Source: Archivesica marissinica (taxonomy: Eukaryota > Mollusca > Bivalvia > Venerida > Vesicomyidae). From it: a stretch of DNA of 64,000 nt. The notes below the pieces were generated by a model that saw nothing but the letters and a program-made list of their open reading frames with translations, did no database searches and was not told the origin of the DNA. Location: positions 19,917,007 to 19,981,006 of the forward strand of contig CM026391.1 in assembly GCA_014843695.1 (NCBI GenBank), read 5' to 3'. Below are positions 10,942-22,572 of this stretch, piece after piece. Each line of letters starts with the position of its first letter. Positions within the stretch are counted from its first letter, which is position 1. The translations under genes and the position numbers were made by a program.

Positions 10942-12960
10942 GTGGAGCTGCATATATCATTGACAAAGGTACCGATCTCGACCAGATTGTAATCTACGAT
11001 GGTTCGCATCTAGTGCTGACAACAAACCAAACCATCACTAACGTTTATGGAGATGGACGATCTATGATTCATGTTGCTAACAATACAATTCTCAACATCC
11101 ACGGAAATATGACTGCGCATGCGCATATATATGCGGGTTCTTCGATGGAATTCTTTGCAATTCCGTTAAACGGACTTGTCGGTACAATTTACATCAGAGG
11201 GTCACTGCATTTAGTATATCCAAACAATCAGTCGTTGGTACTGGTCCAGCCTGCAAACGTGTCAATTGATTCAGTGGCAATGACACGCATACACGCTATT
11301 TCGTTAGAAATACAAGACAATGCGGCGTTGAACATCTTGAATGATAACTCCATCTTTTATTTGGAAGTAATTGATTTTAAAGTGGATGGCATTTTCACGG
11401 CTTATCAACTGCAAATAGATGAAGTCATTAAACTATTTTTTGTAGGGGCAAATGGACAAGTGGCATTTGATCCTATAAGATCTGATATGTATATAGGCCC
11501 AGACATCAACATCCGCGGAAACGTAGCACTGCAGAAATACGTCCATATCGTATACCCATGTAATCAATTCCTTCTAGACACTGGCACACTCACTTGGCCC
11601 TCTACTCAAGACATTATCACATTCGAATGCTCAATAGCTACAATCAACGGAGTTTTTACTCCTGGAACTCTATCATTTGGTGCTGGGGTAAACACATTTA
11701 CTGTAGGTTCATCTGGTTCCTTCACGTTTATAGCAGACGGGCCCATATTTGTGAACACGGTCTCGATATCCGGTAAAATGTACGTAGAGAATATAGCAAC
11801 GCTGGAATCCCACGTGTCATCTGATAACAGGATTCAGGAATTGGTGATATATAATCCTGGTGGAGTCCTGCAGCTAAATCACAAAACTTTACCAGCCCGA
11901 AATAACGCAACGCAATCACATCTAACATGTAATGTTCTTAAAGTGAAATCGTTGAGGGTAGACAAAATATTCAACGCCCGGGATCTTGATGTGGACATTG
12001 GAATCGATAGTGTTACTGTAAATACATATGGCAGTTGGGAGTTTGGACCTTGTGCTACGTTTCGAATACACGAAATATACACAAATGGTTTGATTACGTC
12101 GTATTATCCACTGACACTGGCAGATGTACATATGAACAAAGTACAAAGTGTGCACATTGACACTGAAGGCACGATCATTCTAGATTCAAATGCACAGTCA
12201 TCTCGCGGTTGGACCGGAGTTTCTACATTAGGTGTTCATACTTTATCTATCCACGGAGACTTCCAGGCCGGAATGCTTCAGAACTTTATTGCTGACTCCG
12301 AAGGCTGGGATCGTCTAAATGTTTATGAAAAAGGAACCTTCTACTTTCAACCTTCCGGACAATTTATCACGGACGACATGTATATTGACGGACTCTTCCA
12401 GTCGTACGGTGCTGTCAATATGACAGGAGGTGACACAGAACTTATCATACACATTGGATCTAATGGTCGCATGATATTTGACTCGTTAGTTAGCTCAGCT
12501 TGGATAGCCGAGTCGGCAGTAACAGCCAGCACAGTTCAGATGGATTCGAATTCCTACTGGCAATCAGGCAACACTAAATGGGAAGTCAATACGGCTACTG
12601 TAGCCGGTAGACTGTATTCGCACCCGTCGTCAGACGCACATATAGTCTTTCTTACTGTCCAAAATGGCGGATATGTCGATTTCTCAAGAGATTCCCTTTT
12701 CAGGGGATTTGATCTAAAGGTCGACACAGGTGGAACTATTGATATTGCATTCAAACATACGCCAGATGTTACGGATGGTACGGTCACTGGCTTACCAAAG
12801 TCATCTCTGCTGTACAAGACGGTGACTATAAATGGATATCTCAATGCAGGATCGCTCTACATTGGACACCTTGGCGACGATGTACAGTTTTGTGTGAGCA
12901 TCTCTATATCCGGTACCGTTGACGTAAGCGATGGCGGCTATATGTTCGATGCCGGACCAG
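10942..12960 (+). CDS. Exon 6: large beta-rich segment A2 (about 673 aa)
   Basis: A 2,019-nt phase 1-1 exon starting GGAAYIIDKGTDLDQIVI. Its first 370 or so residues are paralogous to exon 3, and about 250 further residues (for example HTLSIHGDFQAGML, YIDGLFQSYGAVNMTGG, VTINGYLNAGSLYIG) have no counterpart there. The repeated pattern V.I.G.L.S/A fits stacked short beta strands. I end it at CCAG|GTACGT because this gives phase 1, matching the next exon and producing AGPG|KGQINSNG. Reading on would add about 22 residues before a stop and would be an alternative short 3' end. Confidence 0.9.
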
Positions 12961-13073
12961 GTACGTTCACTGTTAGAAATTTTATAGCGAGGAAAATAAT
13001 GCCTAAGATATACTACACATTCTACTAATACTATTATATGTTCATACATATATCCCGACGCGAAATAACTTGC

Positions 13074-13521
13074 TTAAAGCGACATTACATCACAATAAGC
13101 AAACAAATGCATATATAAATGTTTTTCTACTACAAATTCTTCCGAATACATTCGAACACTGACATTGAATCAATAAACAGTGTTTTTGTGATCTACAAAC
13201 TTTCAAAATTGAAAGTATGATTTCATATAACGATCATTTAACTAAGATTAGTCTACAAATAAATATGCATATGCACGCATGTGAGATATAACGGTAAATC
13301 TGTACAATAAATCGAGTTATTCAGGACACACGAGTTGTATTACGCATGAAAGTCGACCTATTTATATTATTTTGTTATGCCAACAAACCGCGTATACGAT
13401 GTTTGTTTATTAGTTGAAATACTCAGGGTTTGAGGTAAATATATGGGGGGAAATTATACCATATAATAGGAAAACACATTCTGTAGAAATTTGCGTTTTC
13501 ACTAATGTGGTTCCGCTTTAA
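13074..13521. mobile_element. MITE family E copy
   Basis: TTAAAGCGACATTACATC opens the element and a diverged GTTCCGCTTTAA closes it. Interior segments match the 2781 and 39439 copies, for example ACAAACCGCGTATACG and TATGATTTCATATAACG. It lies just downstream of exon 6. Confidence 0.85.
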
Positions 13522-13638
13522 GTGTATATATTAATAAAAGGAAAATATCAGAATTCAATATATGCATTCCAATCTAACGTAATAGTGCGTTTTTCTTTAA
13601 TACAATCCATTTGAAATGACATTCATTATAATTAAATA

Positions 13639-13833
13639 CAGTCTACATCCGTTATGTCAAAGTCGGTTATGTTGAATTATCCGGTTATCTCGAAGTCGGA
13701 CCAAAGTCCCGTTTCAGACACATTTTACATATAACTGGCTACGTTTATATAGAATTTCGTTAAGTCAATCTTCGGATATGTCGAAGTATTTTGTTCGGTC
13801 CGACGGAATTGCAACATATGTAGATGTACACTG
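13639..13833. mobile_element. MITE family D (TA-flanked, 195 bp)
   Basis: Inverted ends CAGTCTACATC and GATGTACACTG are flanked by TA on both sides. The interior repeats GTTATGTCGAAGTC-like motifs. The TA flank and CAGT ends fit a Tc1/mariner/pogo-type nonautonomous element. The rest of the intron to exon 7 (13834-14334) shows nothing distinctive. Confidence 0.78.
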
Positions 13834-14334
13834 TAGGCCTACGTACAAATGGAACAATTCCACAACCGTCTAACTGGCTTTTGTTAGTGCTCGTAAATGA
13901 AGAAAAACAAAGGCATATAGGACATTGTGGACACTGAAGTTCTCCTAGTCCTATAAATAAGACCTCTACATAAAAAAATGTTTTCTGTTATTTCGAGAAT
14001 GCCTGGATAGTAAAATGTCACACTTTTCAAGTCTAAATATTTGGACTAGAGTTCTCCGTCTTCTCAACGTTCCACAATAGAGCGATTTACACCAGTATGA
14101 AGATCTCGTTTAGACGAGAGAGAAAAAACCCTACCAAAACGTCACATTAAAAAAATCTATAGGAGAAGACCTCTATAAGCTATAATAGCTTTCGGTTCTA
14201 ATCCCTTTTCATTTTATGTAAAATATATATTTGTATATGATGTATGATTTGAAAATAACTATGTTTAAACATTTAAAAAAAGCTAATTAGAAGATTGTGG
14301 AACTTAGCCGACGAAATGTATTTTCCAAATTTAG

Positions 14335-14585
14335 GTAAAGGCCAAATTAATTCCAACGGTGCAAGCGGAGCGAGTCATGGAGGACGCGGAGGTCGAGGTC
14401 ACAGTAATATGAAAGCTTTACAATCATATGGAAACATATTTGGGGAGAGCACGTGGGGATCAGGTGGCGGAAGTCACACTTATTTCGGGAATACAGGAGG
14501 GCGTGGCGGGGGTTTCCTTCATATGTATGTCACCCAGAGTATTACAATCAGCGGCATTGTTAAAGCCAATGGCGGAAATTCAATT
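14335..14585 (+). CDS. Exon 7: Gly-rich half-module, first part
   Basis: Phase 1-0 exon reading GKGQINSNGASGASHGGRGG and later NTGGRGGGFLHMYV and ISGIVKANGGN. The donor GTAAGT follows NSI. It supplies the first half of a Gly-rich half-module and is completed by the next exon, 2.4 kb away beyond the 45-bp satellite. Confidence 0.9.
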
Positions 14586-14714
14586 GTAAGTAGCTCGTGG
14601 TTTTATTGTTTCTTTGGGGTGGGGTGCAAGCTTCGCAATAACATCGTAGGTTATTATAGACGCCCGAAACTCGTGTAGAACCACTGACCTTCAGGCTAGA
14701 TGGATAGTGAAAGT

Positions 14715-14806
14715 ATTCGACACCCCAGTGGAATTCGAACCTACAGAAATAAGGGGAAAGAGACACCTAGGCACCAGCATTAACCACTCGGCCACTATTC
14801 CCTCGT
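14715..14806 (-). pseudogene. tRNA-Ser/Leu-like sequence (head of the 45-bp array)
   Basis: On the minus strand it reads GTGGCCGAGTGGTTAATGC, an A-box/D-arm like type II tRNAs, and about 55 nt later GGTTCGAATTCC, a B box. The anticodon region (CTAGGTGTCTCTTTCC) does not form a credible arm, so it is a tRNA-derived relic or SINE head and not a functional gene. Its A-box half is the source of the adjacent satellite. Confidence 0.7.
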
Positions 14807-16656
14807 ATGTTATAGTCACCAGCATTAACCACTCGGCCACTATTCCCTCGTATGTTATAGGCACCAGCATTAACCACTCGGCCACTATTCCCTCGTATGT
14901 TATAGGCACCAGCATTAACCACTCGGCCACTATTCCCTCGTATGTTATAGGCACCAGCATTAACCACTCTGCCACTATTCCCTCGTATGTTATAGGCACC
15001 AGCATTAACCACTCGGCCACTATTCCCTCGTATGTTATAGGCACCAGCATTAACCACTCGGCCACTATTCCCTCGTATGTTATAGTCACCAGCATTAACC
15101 ACTCGGCCACTATTCCCTCGTATGTTATAGGCACCAGCATTAACCACTCGGCCACTATTCCCTCGTATGTTATAGGCACCAGCATTAACCACTCGGCCAC
15201 TATTCCCTCGTATGTTATAGGCACCAGCATTAACCACTCGGCCACTATTCCCTCGTATGTTATAGGCACCAGCATTAACCACTCGGCCACTATTCCCTCG
15301 TATGTTATAGTCACCAGCATTAACCACTCGGCCACTATTCCCTCGTATGTTATAGTCACCAGCATTAACCACTCGGCCACTATTCCCTCGTATGTTATAG
15401 TCACCAGCATTAACCACTCTGCCACTATTCCCTCGTATGTTATAGGCACCAGCATTAACCACTCGGCCACTATTCCCTCGTATGTTATAGTCACCAGCAT
15501 TAACCACTCGGCCACTATTCCCTCGTATGTTATAGTCACCAGCATTAACCACTCGGCCACTATTCCCTCGTATGTTATAGGCACCAGCATTAACCACTCG
15601 GCCACTATTCCCTCGTATGTTATAGTCACCAGCATTAACCACTCGGCCACTATTCCCTCGTATGTTATAGTCACCAGCATTAACCACTCGGCCACTATTC
15701 CCTCGTATGTTATAGTCACCAGCATTAACCACTCGGCCACTATTCCCTCGTATGTTATAGTCACCAGCATTAACCACTCTGCCACTATTCCCTCGTATGT
15801 TATAGGCACCAGCATTAACCACTCGGCCACTATTCCCTCGTATGTTATAGGCACCAGCATTAACCACTCGGCCACTATTCCCTCGTATGTTATAGTCACC
15901 AGCATTAACCACTCGGCCACTATTCCCTCGTATGTTATAGTCACCAGCATTAACCACTCGGCCACTATTCCCTCGTATGTTATAGTCACCAGCATTAACC
16001 ACTCGGCCACTATTCCCTCGTATGTTATAGTCACCAGCATTAACTACTCGGCCACTATTCCCTCGTATGTTATAGTCACCAGCATTAACCACTCGGCCAC
16101 TATTCCCTCGTATGTTATAGTCACCAGCATTAACCACTCGGCCACTATTCCCTCGTATGTTATAGTCACCAGCATTAACCACTCGGCCACTATTCCCTCG
16201 TATGTTATAGTCACCAGCATTAACCACTCGGCCACTATTCCCTCGTATGTTATAGTCACCAGCATTAACCACTCGGCCACTATTCCCTCGTATGTTATAG
16301 TCACCAGCATTAACCACTCGGCCACTATTCCCTCGTATGTTATAGTCACCAGCATTAACCACTCGGCCACTATTCCCTCGTATGTTATAGTCACCAGCAT
16401 TAACCACTCGGCCACTATTCCCTCGTATGTTATAGGCACCAGCATTAACCACTCGGCCACTATTCCCTCGTATGTTATAGTCACCAGCATTAACCACTCG
16501 GCCACTATTCCCTCGTATGTTATAGGCACCAGCATTAACCACTCGGCCACTATTCCCTCGTATGTTATAGTCACCAGCATTAACCACTCTGCCACTATTC
16601 CCTCGTATGTTATAGGCACCAGCATTAACCACTCGGCCACTATTCCCTCGTATGTT
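14770..16656. repeat. 45-bp satellite made of tRNA A-box halves (about 42 units)
   Basis: Each unit contains, on the minus strand, AATAGTGGCCGAGTGGTTAA, which satisfies the pol III A-box consensus TRGYNNANNNG. Units differ only at a few positions (GGCACC/GTCACC, CTCGG/CTCTG). Only the terminal unit has a B box downstream. Because 45 is divisible by three, long frames stay open on both strands; they are not genes. Confidence 0.95.
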
Positions 16657-17009
16657 AATGAATGGCAACGACTGTACGCTATAGTGTTCTTAAAACAATG
16701 AGCGACATCACTGGCTTTTCTATTACCTCCCTTGACAGATAAGGTCCGATTTATCCCGAAATGTATATCGGTCATTTCAGTTGGAATCCTTTGTTTTTAC
16801 TGTTATTACCTAACCAAATGTTGCGTTACGACGTGGTGTTATCAAAATCATGTTTATTACATGTAATTGACAACATTTATTTTTTTACAGATTAGTACCC
16901 ATTGGATATACTGTTGAGACATAGTAATTTCATAATTATAAGATGAGAAAGTGGATGAAAATTGGATGCATGTTGTGCAAAGGATACATGATTTTTCCAT
17001 CTTGTATAG

Positions 17010-17196
17010 TCTCCTGTCGCTGGTGGTGGTAGTGGTGGGAATATCTACATGCGAAGTGATAGCTTGTTTGAACTGACTGGTCGTATGTACTGCAATGGTG
17101 GGCATTCCTCTGGCGAGGGAGGAGGGGGAGCAGGCGGGCGAATACACGCATTCTTCCATGTCGGCAACTATTATAGTGGCTATGTACAGTCTAAAG
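17010..17196 (+). CDS. Exon 8: Gly-rich half-module, second part
   Basis: Phase 0-1 exon reading SPVAGGGSGGNIYMRS, then LTGRMYCNGGH and GEGGGGAGGRIHAFF. This is the GGGSGGSI plus GGGGAGGRIA part of the module. The donor is GTTTGT after QSK. Confidence 0.9.
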
Positions 17197-17321
17197 GTTT
17201 GTATTTTACCACATTCTTTGTACTTGATATTATTCTAACGTTACGCAATTATGCACCGTACTATACCATTGCATTAAAAAAAAGAACTGTTAATTATTAC
17301 ATTTGTTTACAGATGCCCGTA

Positions 17322-17545
17322 TGACCCTAATACAATTATCAGTCTTTCCGATGGGACTTTAAAACCGAGGTCTAGTGTCGGTGCTGTACACCGTGCACGC
17401 AAATGTACCAGAGGAGACTCTGGAATGGATCTATGTCTGTATCATTGCACTTATTCTCCCAACAATCTAAAATGAGTAATCTCTTCAGTAGGCATCGCTA
17501 ATATGGGCAACCGGTAGCGACGATAAATAAACGCAAAACACATTA
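17322..17545 (+). mobile_element. SINE family 2 copy, 5' truncated
   Basis: It begins at the head/body junction (ATGACCCTAATACAATTATC) and includes TTTAAAACCGAGGTC and the tail GCGACGATAAATAAACGC. The following 490 bp to exon 9 contain only a diverged SINE-4 head fragment (about 17788-17835, TGTGAGATGGTACGGTGG). Confidence 0.82.
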
Positions 17546-18034
17546 TAACATTTCACGATCACAGGGGCGTAGATAGCCTTTTTGAATGTGTAGGTCTGGC
17601 CAATAAAGTACGATGGTTGTGCTGGAGGGGTCTGGGTGAATGCTTCCTCGCGAACATTTCGAATCCTATAACGTCGATTGTGAACTATTACATTGTAATG
17701 TAAGTTTTATACATTCAAGTATTTTTCCAAATTATATCAATTTGAGTCTAATATTGCTATGTGAAATGTGGTATTGACAATAAAGTATGTGAGATGGTAC
17801 GGTGGACGCCAGATCGGACAGGTGGGTGAGATATCTGACCTCCGGTCTACATTCTATCCAATACATACACGCTAATATCAACTCCACGTTTTATTGCATT
17901 TTTGGCCGATTTGGATTTTTCATTTTCTCTGACAATCTGCAGGGCCTCCGGGCTTTCAGTGCTGTATAAGAGCTACGCCACTGGATCATTCTGTTGATTT
18001 TATTCACCACCATACTTTTTGTTCGCCTTCAAAG

Positions 18035-18138
18035 GTGGAAGTTCCAGTTCCGGCGAACATGGTGGTCCTGGCGTCTCGTATTTCCAGGGTGATGCGATAA
18101 AAAATCTTAGAATAGATAATGGCTGCCAACAACCAAAG
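18035..18138 (+). CDS. Exon 9: GGPG hinge and IDNG segment
   Basis: Phase 1-0 exon reading GGSSSSGEHGGPGVSYFQGD and NLRIDNGCQQPK. GGPGVSYF corresponds to GGPGTVFLY and RIDNG to VDNKG in the unsplit modules. The donor is GTAAGC; an internal GTGATG is not used if the frame is to stay open into the next exon. Confidence 0.85.
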
Positions 18139-18266
18139 GTAAGCAACAACATTCCTTGACAAACAAGGCTTCGTCCAAAACAAGGGCAGTCATTTCTGAA
18201 TATTTTAAAATGAAAATGTACTAGTAGCCAACGATACAAAATATCGCATTACTCACTGTGCTCAAC

Positions 18267-18515
18267 TTTAGTTTAGTTTATACACATTTATTTTAGCTCG
18301 ATTGCGAAACAAGTTCTTATAACTTATATTAATCACTCTCGAGACCTCATTCCTGATGGAATCCATCGCCACGAGGGAGAGAGAAGAGGCAACGTGGAAT
18401 TGAAATGCCTTGCCTAAGGGCACAATCGTAACGGCTCCAGCGTGGCTCGAACTCCAGACCTTTCGCACCTGAAGCAAACGCGCATCCACTGCGCTATCAC
18501 GACTTCCACTTCAAC
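18267..18515 (-). mobile_element. SINE family 1 copy, full length
   Basis: It runs from the tail (GTTTATACACATTTATTTTA) through the poly-pyrimidine middle to the tRNA-like head (CCACTGCGCTATCACGAC on this strand). It lies in the intron after exon 9. Confidence 0.88.
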
Positions 18516-18544
18516 TTTACGTTTGTTTTACTGCCGAACAATCA

Positions 18545-18880
18545 ATGTTGATTATAACTGTCAGGCGCAATTTGGAAACAGTGAGTTATATGTGGTGACG
18601 TTTTGCTATTTATTAATTATTTATGGATAATAATTCCGGAATTCCAGGCGTGCCGTGCTGCTATTTATTCGGCATTGTATGGATATCCATAAATAGCTTA
18701 TTGGATATCCATAAATCGATTATTGGATGTCCATAAATCCTTTTGATTATTGGATATCCATATTTCGATTTTTGGATATATCCATAAATATATAGCTTGG
18801 AATTATTGATATCCATATACTAGTATAATATCGAATTATGGATATCCATAAATACTGAATACATTGCAAAACGGCGCCCC
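18545..18880. repeat. TGGATATCCATAA palindrome cluster
   Basis: The self-complementary 12-mer ATGGATATCCAT, or close variants, occurs about six times within 220 bp, following GCTATTTATTCGGC-type ends. A related segment lies at 32980-33065. It looks like a degraded foldback element. Confidence 0.65.
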
Positions 18881-19038
18881 ATAGAGTTAGTCTAAATTGT
18901 TTATGTGCAAAGCTAAAAAGATAACAGGATATATATACTGACATCATCGAAAAAATGTGCACTTTTATGTTGAGCGTTACTTTTTAGTTACAATTTTTAC
19001 TATCGTGAGTGAAGAATATAATCCTTCACACATTGCAC

Positions 19039-20389
19039 TAGTTTACCCAATAGTTTACCCAATAGTTTACCCAATAGTTTACCAATAGTTTACCCAATAG
19101 TTTACCCAATAGTTTACCCAATAGTTTACCCAATAGTTTACCCAATAGTTTACCCAATAGTTTACCAATAGTTTACCAATAGTTTACCAATAGTTTACCA
19201 ATAGTTTACCCAATAGTTTACCCAATAGTTTACCCAATAGTTTACCCAATAGTTTACCCAATAGTTTACCCAATAGTTTACCCAATAGTTTACCCAATAG
19301 TTTACCCAATAGTTTACCAATAGTTTACACAATAGTTTACACAATAGTTTACCAATAGTTTACCCAATAGTTTACCCAATAGTTTACAACAGTTTACCCA
19401 ACAGTTTACCCAATAGTTTACCCAATAGTTTACCCAATAGTTTACCCAATAGTTTACCCAATAGTTTACCCAATAGTTTACCAATAGTTTACCCAATAGT
19501 TTACCCAATAGTTTACCCAATAGTTTACCCAATAGTTTACCAATAGTTTACACAATAGTTTACACAATAGTTTACCAATAGTTTACCCAATAGTTTACCC
19601 AATAGTTTACAACAGTTTACCCAACAGTTTACCCAATAGTTTACCCAATAGTTTACCCAATAGTTTACCCAATAGTTTACCCAATAGTTTACCCAATAGT
19701 TTACCAATAGTTTACCCAATAGTTTACCCAATAGTTTACCCAATAGTTTACCCAATAGTTTACCAATAGTTTACACAATAGTTTACACAATAGTTTACCA
19801 ATAGTTTACCCAATAGTTTACCCAATAGTTTACCCAATAGTTTACCAATAGTTTACCCAATAGTTTACCAATAGTTTACCCAATAGTTTACCCAATAGTT
19901 TACACAATAGTTTACCCAATAGTTTACCCAATAGTTTACCAATAGTTTACCCAATAGTTTACCCAATAGTTTACCCAATAGTTTACCCAATAGTTTACCC
20001 AATAGTTTACCAATAGTTTACCAATAGTTTACCCAATAGTTTACCCAATAGTTTACCCAATAGTTTACCAATAGTTTACCCAATAGTTTACCCAATAGTT
20101 TACCCAATAGTTTACCAATAGTTTACCCAATAGTTTACCCAATAGTTTACCAATAGTTTACCCAATAGTTTACCCAATAGTTTACCAATAGTTTACCCAA
20201 TAGTTTACCCAATAGTTTACCAATAGTTTACACAATAGTTTACCCAATAGTTTACCCAATAGTTTACCCAATAGTTTACCCAATAGTTTACCCAATAGTT
20301 TACCCAATAGTTTACCAATAGTTTACCCAATAGTTTACCCAATAGTTTACCAATAGTTTACCCAATAGTTTACACAATAGTTTACCCAT
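19039..20389. repeat. 12-bp TAGTTTACCCAA satellite (about 1.35 kb)
   Basis: Twelve-base units TAGTTTACCCAA are mixed with 11-base TAGTTTACCAA and TAGTTTACACAA variants. The variant pattern at 19314-19532 is repeated at 19537-19755, a 223-bp shift, which shows higher-order duplication. Confidence 0.95.
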
Positions 20390-20423
20390 CTTTATACCAA
20401 ATGTGTCTATTTTATTTTACGCT

Positions 20424-20692
20424 GGACTGGTAATCCAGGGATCGCAGGTTCGATCCCCCCGTCTGACCCTAATAAAATTAACAGTCTTTCAGATTGGACG
20501 TTAAACCGATGCCGATGCGTCGTGTCGGTGCTGTACACCGTGCACGTAAACGAACTAGATGAGACTCTGGAATGGGTCTCTGTCTGTATCATTGCACTCT
20601 CCTCCAACAATCTAAAATGAGTACTCTCTTCAGGAGGCATCGCTCTTATGGGCAACCAGTAACAACGATAAATAAACGTAAACACACATTTA
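20424..20692 (+). mobile_element. SINE family 2 copy
   Basis: It starts within the anticodon arm (TGGACTGGTAATCCAG), has the B box GCAGGTTCGATCC, TTAAACCGATG and the tail ATAAATAAACGTAAACACAC. The intron on to exon 10 (20693-20964) shows nothing else. Confidence 0.87.
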
Positions 20693-20964
20693 TTTAAGGG
20701 GTTTGAGTCCAGACTTCCAAAAATTTAAATTGCCAGACTGGACTCGACTGTATACATGTGTGTCGATAGCCTGACAAGACATGGGGAATATTAGCATGGC
20801 ATTGGGTTTTGGACTGTTGAATTAGGTAATTAATAATTCTAGTCTCGAATATGTATATATACTTTTACAGGACTGTCGGTTTCTGTTCATAAGAGCAGAT
20901 TGTATCCATTCTGTATCACGATGTGTTAATGTGCCTAAAATCGTAGCTAATGTATATGTTGTAG

Positions 20965-21025
20965 GTTACCGAGCCATCTGGCAGTGTTGCTGGTGCCAGT
21001 GAATATAACACGTACCGTGATACAG
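20965..21025 (+). CDS. Exon 10: 61-nt micro-exon
   Basis: Phase 0-1 micro-exon reading VTEPSGSVAGASEYNTYRDT between a GTTGTAG acceptor and a GTTGGT donor. It bridges IDNG and the FxxVELYG segment, the position filled by the longer insert around WILPES elsewhere. It is supported mainly by phase fit and position; the composition is unremarkable. Confidence 0.65.
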
Positions 21026-21235
21026 GTTGGTTACTTCTCTTGGTCAAACTATTACCCTTGGTTTAAAGATATTTATTCAACATTATATAACATAATGTAC
21101 AACAAATAATTATGCACACCATAAATAAAAGACCTATCTCTCTTCTCAGTTGTCTATGTAAACTCACAAAGCGATGTATCCTTATTAAAGTACTTGTATA
21201 ATTACGTTATTTCAAATTAAATCCTTACACTTTAC

Positions 21236-21470
21236 CAATCTGGTTTTACGAATGGAGATTCTACTGTCAACCAGTTGACACTTCTGTATAACGACATTAG
21301 TGAAGCCTTAGATGATGGTAAGGAAGTTAGTGCTGCATTTTGCGACATTTCTAAGGCATTTGATCAGGTTTGGGACATAGGTCTATTTCATAAACTTACT
21401 TATATTGGCATGCAGGGTAATATACTCAATACTCTATATTTACATCCCTATGAACGTATACATGTGCCAT
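21236..21470 (+). pseudogene. LINE reverse-transcriptase fragment
   Basis: The frame reads QSGFTNGDSTVNQLTLLYND and then SAAFCDISKAFDQVWDIGLF. This matches the conserved A-motif region (F.DISKAFD.VWH) of jockey/CR1-like non-LTR retrotransposon reverse transcriptases. Only about 75 residues remain, with no endonuclease or catalytic FADD motif, so it is a dead fragment. Confidence 0.88.
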
Positions 21471-22131
21471 GATTGTATAGGCCTACATTTCGCATGAGGA
21501 TTCCCAACTAATGATATGCAGCTGACATGCGCACTCGAGGTTACGGCATGCGCATTCGCAGTGTTAGGCAGCGTTCGTATCGAGAAAAGGCGTGTTTTAG
21601 TTACAACCGGCACACGGTTAGTTGCAAATCTGGACTAAAACATAATCATTTAAAATGCAAAGTGCCTCCACGGCCTCTATGCACTTTAATAACCACGCCC
21701 AATGTAGTTCAACCCCGGATGTAAACTATTAACTCGCGATTCATTCATTAAATAATGTGCATAACAAGTCACATTAGGCCTGCTACATAATATACAATAG
21801 TGGAAAATATACAATAATCTGTAACAAAACAACTGTAACAAATATAATACAAGAGTTACTTCCCTATGTGGAAATACCACCATTTGCAAAAATGCCTTGA
21901 TAGTAAAATATCACAATTTTCAAGTCTAACTATTTGGACTAGGTAAATATTAGACTCATTTGCTAATTTCCAGAACTATTAATATGGGTATCTATGTTAG
22001 ATGGTAGAACTATAATGATTCTTATATTGTAAATGGATTTACGTCATTGCAACGGAAGCGTAATCAATAACGAATCGACAGACGCTCATTCGACTAGCAC
22101 ACATATTCCTTATATATTGTCATACCGGTAC

Positions 22132-22320
22132 CACAGGCACTAGACACACAATTTTTTTTGGCCTATGGTCATATAGTAAGTATATATTATATATTACTTA
22201 CTATATATGACCATAGGCCCAAAAAGTGTGTCTTGTGCCTGTGATCGATATAGGGTACCGGTCACAGGCACCAGACACACTTTTTGGGCCTATGGTCATA
22301 TACTATATAGTAAGTATATG
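22132..22320. repeat. Long palindrome plus a third arm
   Basis: CACAGGCACTAGACACACA at the left pairs with TGTGTGTCTTGTGCCTGTG at 22225-22243, and the arms continue inward through GGCCTATGGTCATATAGTAAG to an AT-rich centre. A third, direct arm follows at 22262-22320. This is a cruciform-prone foldback element. Confidence 0.88.
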
Positions 22321-22349
22321 CCGAGCATAGGTTCCACCACTCTGTGGTG

Positions 22350-22545
22350 TCGTGTGGCGTCCGTGGTCCAATGGTAGAGTGTCGGATTTGGAATCGAATG
22401 GTCCGGGTTCGATACTCAGTCAGGCCACGTATGTAGTGTCATTGAGCAAGGCACGTCACACACATTGCTTAGTACTGGTTAACCGCTATGGTCGGCTAAG
22501 CATGCCCAGGAAAATATGTCTAGGTCCCCGCAAGGGGTTTGACAT
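22350..22545 (+). mobile_element. tRNA-like SINE head (family 3-related)
   Basis: GGCGTCCGTGGTCCAATGGT and GTCCGGGTTCGATACTC supply A- and B-box motifs, with a TGG (Pro-like) sequence in the anticodon position. It is followed by a body with TACTGGTTAACCGCTATGG and GCCCAGGAAA, shared with the family 3 SINEs. The acceptor stem does not pair well, so I do not call a tRNA gene. Confidence 0.65.
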
Positions 22546-22572
22546 TAATGGTACATACACTCTATTTCATAG

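Noticed and set aside
14770..16656. CRISPR array
   Set aside because: Units are contiguous with no unique spacers, there are no cas genes, and the genome is eukaryotic. The same applies to all other arrays here.
14691..16775. Very long open frames on both strands (up to 664 residues) across 14.7-16.8 kb
   Set aside because: They are the 45-bp satellite read through; a unit divisible by three without stops opens several frames at once. Frames on opposite strands cannot all be genes, and the surrounding exons splice over the array.
22350..22425. Functional tRNA-Pro gene
   Set aside because: A- and B-box motifs and a TGG triplet are present, but the acceptor stem does not pair and a SINE body follows.
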